From Chelonoidis abingdonii (taxonomy: Eukaryota > Chordata > Testudines > Testudinidae), in the NCBI RefSeq assembly GCF_003597395.2, contig NC_133770.1, positions 30,775,446 through 30,839,445 of the forward strand: a DNA stretch of 64,000 nt, in the 5' to 3' direction. The position numbers and the translations under genes are program-made. The notes beneath the pieces are model-generated. The model worked only from the letters and a program-made list of their open reading frames with translations, made no database searches and was not told the DNA's origin. Shown piece after piece: positions 9,111-25,739 of the stretch (its first letter is position 1; each line of letters begins with the position of its first letter).

Positions 9111-12100
9111 ATCATCAAAAATATATTGATTTCAACATTGGTGTAGGAAAATATTTTGAAGTTCACAGATTGCCTCTCACCCCTTCTCTAACATATTTTT
9201 TATGCTTCATCTGTGGTCAAGACGACTAATCTCTCCTATGCCTCAGCCACTGATCACCTGTATTTTACACCATCGAGGGATTTGTTGATTCTTATTATGG
9301 GTTCATCTATCTCCTCCTTAATATTTCGAAAAGATCTTCCCCGAGTCAAATGATTTACATTCTCTTTTTTCTATTAATTTTTTAAAAATAATAAATTATA
9401 ATAGTATGTTAAAAATAAAGAAGTGTTCTTTTTAGTCTTGCATTTTAAACAAAATTGTGGCCATGACTGCACCAGATTTTACAGTTGTTTGTGGTTTGAA
9501 ATAGGCTTGGATTGTTTCTGTACAACCTTACAGCTGTAAAGTAAAGATTGGACTTTGAAATAGCCCAGTAGCTTAATATCTGAGTTCACATGTTTATTGC
9601 AGGCTTCTAAAATATTCACTCTTCTTTTTAGTCAGAGTTCCCCTGAAATGCAAAACAGAATTTCTGTCTCCCACATGTGAGCTCTGACAGGCTAATAAGG
9701 AAGAAAGATGGTCACAATAAAAGGGGTCTTGGGTGCATTCCTCAGATTTCACTGGTTGTAAAATGATGGCCCTGCTACAAAATGACCACATAGGGTTTGG
9801 AAGTGAAATCTAGTCTTGAGAGTTTGAAGAGTCTGCTGTAGTGAAGTGACCTCCCTATCAGCCATAAAATATCCAGAGGACTAGAGTTATCACATCGAAA
9901 GCAAGTGCCATATTAACAGCTTTGGAGACCAACATTTTAACAAAAAGAATAGAGCTGCGTATTTTTAATCTGTGATGATTTACTACATTGAAATTGGTGT
10001 GAAATGGACAACAAATCACTGTGTCAAAATCTGGAAATGAATTTTATCAACTGAAGGAAGTTGAGTGTCTTTTGGGATTTGCATAACTTTCTCATAATAC
10101 TTTTCATATTAGGGATGATGCTTAAAACTGAAAGTAAACTGGAAAAGCCATCAAACTTCCCAAGTAGCTGTTTTCACACATACACACTGACATATATCCT
10201 AGTTTCTATAGCCTTGTTTTGGTGGGAATTTGTGTGTGTGTGTGTGTGTGTAATATGACCGGGGTAAAATGTCAAGATATCTTGCTTGTCATATTAAGCT
10301 AATCCCTGAGTTTAGCTACATTTTAAAAAGTATAAACATTAAGAGAGATATTCTCTGTATTCACTTTGCAAAGATGAAATGGCAGAAAGGGGCTTTTGTA
10401 ATTCTGCATATGCTAGAAATAAGCTAAGCTTGAAAAAGGTCTGTAAAAGAAAATTTAGTTGGGAGGTATACCCTTCAACATGCAAGAAACTGTCCCTGTT
10501 AGAAACTACCTTTGCATACATAATTAATTTAAGGAACACATTCAGTCTCTACAGCTACAAGAGAAATTGAAGTCAGGTGTTTGCTGAACATATGGGGGAT
10601 TTACTGTGAATTTATGACCTGTGGTTTGAGTGTAAAACCCCAAGATACTGGCTGATAAAACTTAATGAAGCTTGTGCAGAGAAGCTATTTTTATTTGCAT
10701 TTTAGTAACTCATACATTTTCTTCTTTAAATACCTTCCCCTTTGCCCCATTTCTCATAAATTCTTTGGAACTTGAGGAAAACAGGAGCCATAAAAGACCC
10801 ACCTTTCTAAGTTCCCTTCCATAGTATCTTTACAACTGTTGGTATTTAAATCAGTTTGTGACATACTCATCTGCCCCTATTATAACACACACTGTTGAGC
10901 TGTGACCACACAGTTACTCATTTATACAATGCAACCCTATGTTAGCCCATTTGCACATCCAGAACTATGCTGCCTAGCCATGGAAGGTGCACTCTGGGAA
11001 AATCTGGGCCTATATTTCATAATACCTCTGAAAGGGAGAGTGTGGAGAACACTCACACAAAATGGCGCCAGTAGCATGTGGGACTATGCATTCTGGATGC
11101 CTACAGCACAGACAGCTAGATAGAAGAAGGGCTGACCAAACTGGTAACACAGGCATCCATAGGGAGTTCCAGCTAGATTGATGGAAGACTGAAGGACTGT
11201 TAACTATCTAGCTTACCACCAAGTATCAACCATATTGGGTCTGGATACATCCATCCATGTCACTAGCTGTTTATAAACTCACTTAGAACTTGTAGAGTAG
11301 TGGACTGCATCATCTAGTATAGCATTAATCTTCAATTTTAAATCCAGGGATATTTTTCATGCCATTTTACCACATGTCCACATCTTTTTTGCAACAACAT
11401 AACAGTTGCTGTTTAGTCACCTGTTTGAGTGATTTGAGACAAGCCCATCTGCTTTGAATGAGCACGGCGGGGGAAAAGGTATTGTAATTCCATTCAGTTT
11501 AGCGGAAGCTTTTATAGTGGATTAACACTGCCCTAGCACTGTCCCTCTATTTTATCCTGCCCTAGCAATGAAGACAGGTCCAATTTAATACACACTCAGC
11601 TAGTTCTGAACTTTGGCAAGCATATATTCCGCAGGCTAATGCATTGCCCCAAGAGTGATAACACCATTAATAACCAATGAGTCAACCTTTTAAAATTCCT
11701 GGGAACACATTTTCTACTTGCTTCTACCTGTGGATAGAGGGATATCCAACTCTTGATTTTTAAAGTAACATAAGAAGGTTTAAATGATGTGAGTATTCGG
11801 TCTAAACTTAAGGAAATGTAATTAATACAACAAATAGGCAGTGCTTGCTCACTAGCTTGCCATGACTGAGAACCCACTTATTACATTTGTGTTTTATAAC
11901 TGCAATTGAGAGATCTAAGCAGCTAGCTAGATCCTGGAATACCAGGCAGCTCCAATCCATGTTCAAAAATTTCAAGGTGTAGGAAACTTTGTTCATTTGC
12001 TAACCTTGAGGTTATTCTAGCCGGGTTGTTACTGGCCGGTGGTGGTGGTGGTGTTAGGACCCTTCTTCCTCCTTTTTTAGGCCAATGAATTCTCCCAAAG

Positions 12101-12399
12101 CTTTAGTCATCCTTGTTCAGAAGCTTGTTTGTATCCACTTTATCACACTGACAATCTGTCTGTTTTGAAAGGATTACAACTCTGTATATCAATTCATGAC
12201 ATCACGGTGAGACATTGCTTAATGATCTGAGACTGTTATGGTCGTTGCTGTGGCTTCCTGTTACAGAAAATATGTAACAGGTCTGGTCTATGAGCTTTGC
12301 TTACAGTTGCTTTTTTTAGCCCATGCAGGTAACTGTTTTAAGTAGCATTCCCGAAATAGCCAACTGTTAAATGTACCATCTGTAATGAGAAGATAACTA
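9111..12399. other. PARD3 intron, mostly unique
   Basis: No gene found. It contains a (TG)10 microsatellite at 10231-10250 and a short GGT run near 12037-12053. The ORFs at 10061, 10379, 10902 and 11596 have no recognisable domains and lack any supporting splice context. Confidence 0.4.
10231..10250. repeat. (TG)10 microsatellite
   Basis: An uninterrupted TG dinucleotide repeat of ten units. Confidence 0.95.
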
Positions 12400-12490
12400 A
12401 GGGCCACATGCAGGACTGGTGTAAATAGGCCCAACTCCATTGCAGCAAATGGAATTGTGCTGGCTTACACCAGGGCTGAGTTTGGCCCTG
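12400..12490. repeat. Short palindromic MITE-like repeat
   Basis: The left GGGCCACATGCAGGACTGGT and the complement of the right end (CAGGGCCAAACTCAGCCCTG, then GTGTAAGCC) are alike. The centre contains a near self-complementary CAATTCCATTTGCTGCAATG-type segment on the opposite strand. It resembles the old short palindromic elements at 28173-28252 and 54860-54976. Confidence 0.45.
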
Positions 12491-13019
12491 AAAACTTTCC
12501 TCTTGGTTTTGTTCAAGAACTGTTAGTAATTGGAGCAAGAGGAAATGTAATTTGTCTTCACAAAAACTGGGTTTCCGCAAGTACCTGATCCTGGGAGGTG
12601 TTGATTGTCTTCTGCGAAGTTGCGGATGCTCTCTCTTGAAATAAATTGCAGCCGAGTGAAAGGTCCAGCTTCATGTATGCTAAATTTCAGATAAACCAAG
12701 GCTAAGTTTCAAGTTAAACTCCTTCCTCCCCATAGATAATTCTGGACAGTTTGGATTGAGTTGACTTTTAAATTTTGGGTTCATGTGAATGTAAAACACA
12801 AACAGAAATGTAATATAGTGCTTATAAATAAGCCTGGCTGTTACAAATCCTCAATAAGTACTGGTTCTGTACAGGTCCCCTCCAGCGGAGGAGAGTTTTA
12901 AGCAGCCTGGAACAAAGCCTCTCTCCTAGTGTACTTTCTGTGGCTAATGTCCTGCATCCAAGTGACATACTTACCAAGTCAAAACTGGTATTGTCAGAGA
13001 CTGAGAACTTGCTAGGTTA

Positions 13020-13500
13020 TTTATTATTCATTAAGTGCTCTACAAGACTAACATAAAGACAGTCCTTGCCCCAACAAGCTTGAGGTCTAAAAGGCAGCCA
13101 TAGATAAGACAACACACACTGGGAGACGTAATCTTAGAACAGTTGTTTTGCGTGTGTGGTTTTATGTTTTCATTTCATTTATCTAATTTCCTTCTTGTTT
13201 TTTCACTTGCTTGTGGAAGAAATGACTGAATTTTCAAGAAGGCTTTTGTTGAGGATGGAGTGTTCTAATGGCCTACTGGTCATCTTATGCATAGAAGCAT
13301 GCCAAGATGGGAGTGGGTGAAGGAAACAAAGGAGCTGATGGTGGAATTAAGAATGAGGGGAAAGGTGGAAAGAAACAAGAGCTCAGGTGGCAGGCCAGGG
13401 TAGAGTTGTGCAGGGCCTTGAAGACAAGAATGAGAAGTTTAAACCTGATATGATGGGCAAAGAGATCACTGGAGTGTTTCAAGAAAGGAGCATAGTGCAG
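13020..13500. repeat. Possible ancient interspersed repeat
   Basis: Two stretches look like old amniote repeats: 13060-13100, with CAGTCCTTGCCCCAACAAGC, and 13390-13480, with GTTGTGCAGGGCCTTGAAGA. I recognise the style but cannot name the family, and there is no second copy here to support it. Confidence 0.3.
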
Positions 13501-14802
13501 GGCTGAGAATGAAAAGTTAATAAAATAAGAGGCAACATGTACTCCTCTTCAACCTGCCCCTCCCCCAAATAATCTGTCCTCCCTTAAGTGTTTCTTAAGG
13601 CTACCTCCCTATTTTCTCCTAACATCCCTCCAATTTCCCACCTTCTCTCTTAATATTTTTAAAGTTGTTTTTTTTAATAATATATGATCACTTGATCTCA
13701 CTTATTGTATATCTTTGTGACTCTTTGAGCACAGGGAATTTTGGGTGGCAATTGTGCTGGGAAACTGAAGTGATTTTGTTCTTTAATGATTATTTTTCAG
13801 TGAAATAGACCTATAGCTTATTCCCCACCACTCTCCATTTTCTAATTTTAGATTTTGTCCCTCACTTTTTCAATTAGGGGGTAAAATAAAAAAAAAAAAT
13901 ATGGAAGGTTTTTCTTGTCTGTCTGTGTCAAACCCATTAGTAACGTGAATGTTTCCCTTAAGTCAGCTTGACATTTTCTTTGTGCGATTATGAATAACTT
14001 CATCCTTTTTAGAGTTTTTGGAGAAGTTCTTCATAAATCCTGGGGTCCTCCTCTGTTGCTCCATCTCATTCCAGTGAAAAGACGACCAACCTGGTTTGCA
14101 TACAGTTCTGGAGGAGGTTTACCCATTATACCTTACAATATCTTTGTTGATTATTTTGTGTAATATTCAACTGTTGATGGAACTATTTTTAACAACATCC
14201 ATAGAATGAGCAAAAGTCTTTTACAATATATTTTCTACAATAACCCCTTCACCCATTTTGTGGTCAATAGAATGCATCAGTTCCATTTAATCTGTGGACT
14301 CTATTTTGGTTTATTGTCTCAACATTTTAGCGCAAGCTGCCTTACTGCAGTCCTTTTTCTTACCATTAAACAGAGGCAGCTCTTTATTGTCATGCCCTCT
14401 TTCCTCCTGTGCCTCCAACAGGCTAATCCCTTCAGCTCATTCAGTAGCTCTCTTACCCTGTTATCTCTTCTGAGTTTGAAATGAACCACATCCCCTAACT
14501 GATGAGCCCCCTCATATTCATTGATCATTTTAAGTACATCAAGTGGCCTAACTAGAGCTATTTGCTAATCTCTTTTTACCACAACTAAATGGTATTGCAA
14601 ACAAAAAAATATTCTTACCTCTTAAAACCTAAAAATTAAGCAAGTCTGCATGTATTATGCATTACATTTTATACATACTCTACTACTATATTGCTTGTTT
14701 GTTATAGTAATAATCTCTAGTTCTGAAAATCAGTAAACTATACCCCCCCAAAATTTTGTACTTATATTGAACTGTGCCAGTTACAAAAGTCAAAGTGCAT
14801 GG

Positions 14803-15690
14803 TATCTGTCATTAATAGATAGCTAAGGGTTAATGTTTCTTTCACCTGTAAAGGGTTAACAAAGAGAACCAAACACCTGACCAGAGGACCAATCAGGAAA
14901 CTGGATTTTTTAAAAACTCAGGGAGGGAATGTTGGGTCTATGTCTTTGTCTGGCTCTCAGCTATGAAGGAGGATTTTTCTATCTTCAGCTCTAATCTTCA
15001 GTTTAAAGTTGTGAGTACAAAGGTAGAAAAACAATAGGCTATTATTGGTTTTTCTGTATTTACTGTGTGTAGTTTGCTGGAAATGTTTAATTGTATCTCT
15101 TTTTGATAAGGCTGTTTCATTTCATTTTTTTTAAGTATACGCCCTGTGTATTGTCAACCATTGATGCAGAGCTCATGTTCATAGATGTTTTTTCTTTCTT
15201 TTTTATATACAGCTTTCTTTTTAAGATTGTTTGAGTTTTTTCTCTCTGGGTAGCTACAGGATACGAAGAGGAGGGAAATTCTCTTTGTGTTAGATCTAGG
15301 AGGGTAGTCTGCAGCACCGAGGGAACTTGGTGGAGGGAAGAGAGAGAGAACATTTCTGTTTCTTGTCTTTGGTTGTCGTCTTTGTGGAAAAGAAAAGACA
15401 TGCTTCTTGTATTGTGATGTAAGAGGTTTAGCATCGGTAAACTCTCAGGTTAGCCCGAGAGGAAATTTGGGTGGGAGAGAGAGGGGGAAGGAGTGGGTTT
15501 ATTTCCCTTTGTGTAAGACTCGGGCTTCTGAGTCCTTGGGGTTCCCCAGGGAAGGGTTTGGGGAGACAGAGGAGCCAACAACTGAATCTTTTTGGCTGGT
15601 GGCAGCGAGATCAAATCTAAGCTGGTAATTAAGCTTAGAGGGGTTCATGCTAGCTTCTCAGTTTATGAACGCTAAGGTTCAAATCGGAGT
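14803..15690 (+). repeat. LTR-like solo element
   Basis: About 0.9 kb that I recognise from memory as resembling a turtle LTR. It starts near GATAGCTAAGGGTTAATGTT, passes through ACCTGACCAGAGGACCAATC, and ends near CAGCGAGATCAAATCTAAGC and GGTAATTAAGCTTAG. No gag, pol or env coding follows it, and no primer-binding site or second LTR is visible, so it would be a solo copy. The 5' and 3' edges and any target duplications are uncertain. The 73-codon ORF at 15407-15628 lies inside it and is not a host exon. Confidence 0.45.
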
Positions 15691-20329
<4,639 letters not shown>

Positions 20330-20565
20330 GGCCTTGTCTGCACTAAAGGAAAAAGTCAATCTAAGCTACGCAATTTGAGTTACATGAATAGCATAACTCA
20401 AATCAATGTAGCTTAGATCTATTTACTGCGGGGTCCGTACTATGTGACGTCAATGGGAGACGCTGTCCCATCGACTCTCCTTACACTTCTCGATCAGGTG
20501 GGAACAGGAGTCGATGGGAGAGTGAGCACTGGAGCGTCGATCTTCCATAAAGTGTAGACAAACCC
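20330..20565. mobile_element. MITE with GTCTRCACT-type inverted ends
   Basis: The start GGCCTTGTCTGCACTAAAG and the complement of the right end GGGTTTGTCTACACTTTATG form imperfect terminal inverted repeats. Inside are shorter inverted pairs, for example AATCTAAGCTAC against GTAGCTTAGAT, and GTCGATGGGAGAG against the reverse GACTCTCC segment. There is no coding capacity. It belongs to the same loose class as the elements near 25074, 27261 and 58623. Confidence 0.6.
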
Positions 20566-20961
20566 TTAGAGAGACTATCATGTCTGTGTCATCTAATCCA
20601 ATCTGCCCTGGGTTGATAGTAACGAAAGATACTACAATTCAGTTATCTATGTCAAATGAGTTTAATCTCAGCCAGAGCTTCGTGGGAAAGTGTCCTTATT
20701 ACCAAAAGCTGCATCAAATTGGCACAGAATTATACCCTTGGCAAAGAGTCTGGTGAATGTCTGGGCATGGAGTCTGAACTATCCCTTTCATTGAAGGGTC
20801 CCATCAGGTCATATTTACTGCTTTGTAGCTGGGAAGTGCCCAGCCTGTACCTGAGGAGATATATTAAAATAGGAAGGTGCAATTATAAAAATTTGCTCAA
20901 GGTCATTTGAATGATGTATTGATTTTTTCAACCACTCTCACTTCATTAACAATGATTAAGC

Positions 20962-20982
20962 TTTTTTTTTTTTTTTTTTTTT
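20962..20982. repeat. (T)21 homopolymer
   Basis: An uninterrupted run of 21 T. It could be the reverse view of an old poly(A) tail, but no retroposon body is recognisable beside it. Confidence 0.9.
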
Positions 20983-21117
20983 AACATCCAGAGTCCACTA
21001 AAGTCCAAAGTAATTTTTCTATCAGCTCATAGTTTTGTTAAAGGGATTTGAAACAGTTAAATTTCTAATGACCTGCTTATTATTTTTTTTTTTGTCTCTA
21101 ACCATTTATTTGTGTTT

Positions 21118-21142
21118 GAGAGAGAGAATGAGAGAGAGAGAA
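21118..21142. repeat. (GA)n microsatellite
   Basis: An imperfect GA repeat, interrupted once by AT. Confidence 0.9.
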
Positions 21143-21609
21143 TTACCAGGAGATTCACAATTGCATTAGGTGCACAATATATATGTGACAGTACACAGCT
21201 GAAGTGGAAAAGTAACACAGGGATATGAACAAGCCATTGTTATCCTGTTGGCAAGAAATCAAGCCAGTATTTGGTGTAATAAAGGTGTAATTTATATTTG
21301 TAAATAAATAGCAGTGGGCGTGCAGAGGGATCAGTCTACATTCGGAGTCTGCTGTGGCATCATTCTGTATCAGTTAAAATTTAAGATGTTTGGTGGTGCT
21401 AGGTCATATTTTCCCTCAAAAGTCATTTTGTATTGATATTTCAGTTCAGTGCCAACGTTGTGTGACTGGGGTTATTTTTTGTTCTTTTCCATATTGTGAG
21501 TATTAGGTCTGCTGAGACTCATCTTTCTTTGAACCAATGCTGGGGTTATGGGATTTGGGTTATAATTTCTTCTATATCTTGTATTTAATATATTTTTGTC
21601 TAGTCACAT

Positions 21610-22740
21610 CTTAATTAACTGATCCCCACCTTCAATAACAAAAACACAGCAGCTAAGTATTATAGCCTTAAATGTCAGGGGATTGAACCACCCAATTAAA
21701 AGAAAAAAGGATATTGAATCAATTGAAAATAGTGTACTGCTTCCCAGTCCTGCTCCAAGAAATACACCTACCACCCAAAAAGCATTAAAAACTCCATTTC
21801 ACACAAAAACTGATGCTAAAAAAGGAGCATTGCATTTTCCATTCACAAAACATTCCCTTCCAGTTACTCATCTAATTGGATTATTCAGTCAGCAGGATAT
21901 TGGTATCATGAGAGATTGCAGTTGGACAGAATTTAGTCCTAAATATTTATGCACCAAATAAAGATCCTTTATTTTTTAAAGTAACAGTTAATTTAGCCAA
22001 AAGTAAATATATCACCACTGTTCTGGGTATGGGATTTTAATTGGACACTGAATTTTGAAAAAGACAAATCACCGCATAGTTCCATATGGTAAATGCTGAA
22101 AAACATTTAACAACCTAACGAAGTATAGATTGGTATAACAGGTCTTTGGAAGTTCTCACTAGAAAATCAGGGACTCTCTTCTCCGTTGCTTTATTCCAAC
22201 ACAGGCCTTTTCCCTGTTTCTAAAGCAGACATAATGGGAACCTTATCCTTTCTGTCACTTTTTGCTATCCTCTTATCCCTCCAAGCAATTCTTACACCTT
22301 ATACGAAATCATAGGGACTTAATAGCTCACTCCTAGAAGATAAGACCTAGAATAATTTGAACAACTTACCCAACCATGCAAAACAAGAAAGGTCAGGTTT
22401 TTAGAAGTATCTGCAGTTGCAATTGCACCTTAACACTATTTCTGACTGGGAAAACACGACAGTCAATGTTGAAGCAAAGACTTGGAAGAGAAACAGGAAG
22501 TACTAACGGATAGGTTGCTGTAAATTATGCAGAAATAGGTTCATCACTTAAAGGAGAATGAGAATTTAAATATTCAGAGTTTTAAAACTGATCTTAAAAT
22601 TGGCTTATGATATAAGATCTTGTGTAAGAATTTTTATCCCAAGATGAAGAGCCCTGATCAAAATGTAAAAGAACTAACAACTATATATATTAAAAGCCAA
22701 ACAATGTTTTTTCTTTCCCCAAAATCCAGAGATAGAACCA
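21610..22740 (+). pseudogene. Degenerate L1-like ORF2 endonuclease fragment
   Basis: The plus strand reads LNVRGLNHPIKRKK at about 21670-21710, matching the start of the L1 endonuclease domain (Leu-Asn-Val-x-Gly-Leu-Asn, then Pro-Ile-Lys-Arg). The next L1 landmark, Leu-Gln-Glu-x-His-Leu, carrying the catalytic Glu, is present as LQEIHLPP at 21753-21776 but in another frame, showing a frameshift. A KKGALHFPF segment follows near 21820, where L1 has its Gly-Val-Ala strand. Later text is richer in stops. I infer that the fragment continues to about 22.7 kb, but with weak evidence. No reverse transcriptase motif was found. The 92-codon ORF at 21683-21961 is part of this relic. Confidence 0.6.
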
Positions 22741-25073
22741 TAGCCATGTAGGTGGTCCTGCTCACAGACTCCTTCCCTTCATTCTATCTGTAATTCTCTG
22801 TGTCAACTGTTAAAGGAATTAATACAATATCATACCTTCCTTGTAAAGATTTAGGTTCCATCTTAAAAATCTTATATTTGAAAAGTATTTATTTCTAGTT
22901 CAAATTATGCTAAATTATGCAATTCTAATTTATCCCACAACTGCATTTTGTATTTCAATATATTTATAGCTTATAGAATGGAATTCATACAAATAGAAAG
23001 GATACAACTTCATATTTCTGAAAGTACGGTGGTTGGTTTCTGCCATGGTGACTATTATTTTTCCATCTGTGGCGATACATAAAATCGGAATCTTAATCCC
23101 ACACCACTCTAATGCTTTTCAGTTTTCTGTGTGTACTCCACAGAGAAAGTATACAAAGACATGGAATTTTCTTATTACATGGTGTTTGAATAAAACCCCT
23201 GCTGGCAATTATTTACAGGGAATATTGCTATATCTTCTGTTCCCCGTAGCAATGTAAACAAAAAGATGGAGGTGAAAATACTCCTCAAGGACGTATCTAG
23301 ATCCATAGAATGTTTGATATCATTGTACATTTTGATAGTTAATTGATTACATTTCATCTGTGTCGAGCATATCTTTACATAAAGCAGGCAAGGTCATGCA
23401 ATCTTATCTATTTCTAACTCTACTGAGCATAGGTACGTCAAAAGTTTTTAGTGCCTTAAGTCTACAAACTCGCCGTGAGCTCGATGCAACTTTGGGGTTA
23501 TACTGTGAAGCCTGTTCTAGAAAAGTTAAGCAAATTTATTCAATTAATGGCGACTTTTTTAATTGAGAAAATAATAAAGAACTATTAGCTCTATTAGTTT
23601 TTAGATAGGTGCAAGGAAATTCTGCAAGTTTTAACTCAAAGTTTCTCTGAATTCTTTCACCCTAGACAGTAGATGGTACTGTGAGTTCCATCTCCTAAGC
23701 TAGTGGATTCCCCAAAATCTTCAAAGGCCTTGGATCCAGGATTCCCCTCATATGTTCTCTCTCTCTCTCTCTGTCTAATATGCATGCATTCACATACACA
23801 GACTTTCCCTCTCTAGCTCTGTGATAGTTCATCTCCTACAGGAACCACACAATCATGATATCTACTGCTGCCCTAAAGGGTGTGGATTCCAACCTGCAGA
23901 GAGGGAAACTGAATAAGTCTGCTTTAACTTACCCACAAAAGACCCACAGGTTTGGTGATGGGATAGTTCCATGGATAGTATCCTGAACTCCATGGACAGA
24001 CTTCTGCAATAAAGGGGAGAATGCTGCTGAGGGGCAGTATGCCTGCCTTCTACAGTCTCCCCAGGCTGGGGTTCACTAGAACCTCACTCCCACTGTTGGT
24101 GGTAGTGAAGGATACAATATGGCCCAGATGATTAATGATGTCAATGCATTCCATGAAAAATAATATCTTAGTTTTACTAGTTTAATACCATAAGCGAAGT
24201 TATAGAAATGTGTAACTTCCCCAAGCCAGGTATTAAATTAATGTCTATTTAAGAATAGAGCTGTTTAATTTCATACACGTCACACCTTCATGTTGAGTTT
24301 TCATTTTACAAGATGAGTATCTTGTATTTGGTTTAATGATGCTGGGTGGGATAGCTCTTATTATTTAAATGTATTGTTGAAGACTTGAACATACATTTAT
24401 TTGTATAATTCAGCCTTGGTTGTTGTTGCAGCCTTGACCACTTTTTGGTGTAAAAGGTCAATGCTTGTCATAAATCTCATCACAAACAAGGACAGAGTTC
24501 TTTGCAATTTGCACTAAGAGCTGTTTCTAGGTTTGTTTGATGGCTTCAAAGAATTATTATAATTATACTTTTCTTTGCAGTATCCTGTTTGTACAGATGT
24601 TAATATGTTTTTGTGCTGTGTTCCAAGTGCATGGTTTGCATTGCAAGACATAACATTTTTGCACCATGGAGGTTTTCCTTTATTCTTGGTGTGTATTTTT
24701 GTAGTAACATAAATTATATGCATATGTGTTATGTTTTTGGGGCTGAAATTAAACTGACAAATCCTAACATACAGATTTCCTTTAGAAGATACATTTTACC
24801 TGTAAACTAAATTTTAGTATTGTGGCAACACTTCTAAATATGTTTTTCTCAATTAATCATTTACAAAGAGAAGACTTTATATGTAGATTTGAAGTTATCT
24901 TATCAAGTTAAGTAAAAGGAGCAAATTTAGTAGATCTTTGTTGTGACATCACATTAATGATATATAAGGCTTTCATTAACCATTTCATTTCATACTTTGG
25001 ATGCCTAAATTCAGACCTGAATCCATTTTATAACCAACTTTTACAAATGGACAGATCTAAAGGCAATCACTGA
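22741..25073. other. PARD3 intron, no recognised element
   Basis: Unique-looking AT-rich DNA with a (CT)n microsatellite at about 23755-23772. No exon or RNA gene recognised. Confidence 0.45.
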
Positions 25074-25310
25074 GGGTATCTCTACATTTCAGTTAGACAC
25101 CCACAGCTGTTCTCTGCCAACAAACTTGGGCTCACAGGGCTCGAGTTAAGGGGCAGTTTTACTGGAGTGTAGACATTTGGGCTTGGGCTGCAACCCAAGC
25201 TGTGGGACCCTCCCACCTTGCAGGATCTTAGAGCCCAGGCCAAGCATGTACACTGCCTGAGCCCTGGAGCCTGGCCAACTATGGGACTTTAATTACCATG
25301 TAGACATACC
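25074..25310. mobile_element. MITE with GGTATSTCTACAT inverted ends
   Basis: The left end is GGGTATCTCTACATTTCAG, and the complement of the right end is GGTATGTCTACATGGTAATT. The interior is GC-rich and contains CTTGGGCTGCAACCCAAG, a local palindrome. It is non-coding. The ends match those of the element at 58623-58930. Confidence 0.65.
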
Positions 25311-25721
25311 ATTAGGCAAATAAATAACTGGCCTGCTTCTCAGATGCATTGAGCAAAATTGACTCTATATGACTTTAATAGGCATTGCAGGTGCTTGTCT
25401 CTTCTAAAAGTCAGGTAAGTTGATTTAGGTGCCTTCCTTAAGACACCTTAGCTTGAAAATGTTGACCATAGAGTGCAATTTTCAACCTTGGGTGACTATG
25501 AATCCATGCATAGACCACTCAGAAACTGTTCATGGGCCTGATGCTTTAATACCCCACATACCTTCACCCATACAGAGACACACTTTAGAGACTTAAACTG
25601 GTATTAAGGTGTCTAATGCAGGTTTAAGTGCCTAACTTTAAACACCCACTTTTGACAGCTGGTACCATAACCTATGAACATTTTTAAAGTAATGTTTCCA
25701 TGGTTACTTTGTTTATATTAA

Positions 25722-25739
25722 TGTGTGTGTGTGTGTGTG
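25722..25739. repeat. (TG)9 microsatellite
   Basis: Nine TG units, followed by CATGCACATG. Confidence 0.9.

Noticed and set aside
12338..12580. 80-codon minus-strand ORF
   Set aside because: It overlaps the short palindromic repeat at 12400-12490 and has no known motif.
15407..15628. 73-codon plus-strand ORF as a possible PARD3 exon
   Set aside because: It lies within an LTR-like repeat and does not resemble any PAR-3 segment.
20962..20982. Poly(A) tail of a processed pseudogene on the minus strand
   Set aside because: No recognisable gene body lies next to the T run.
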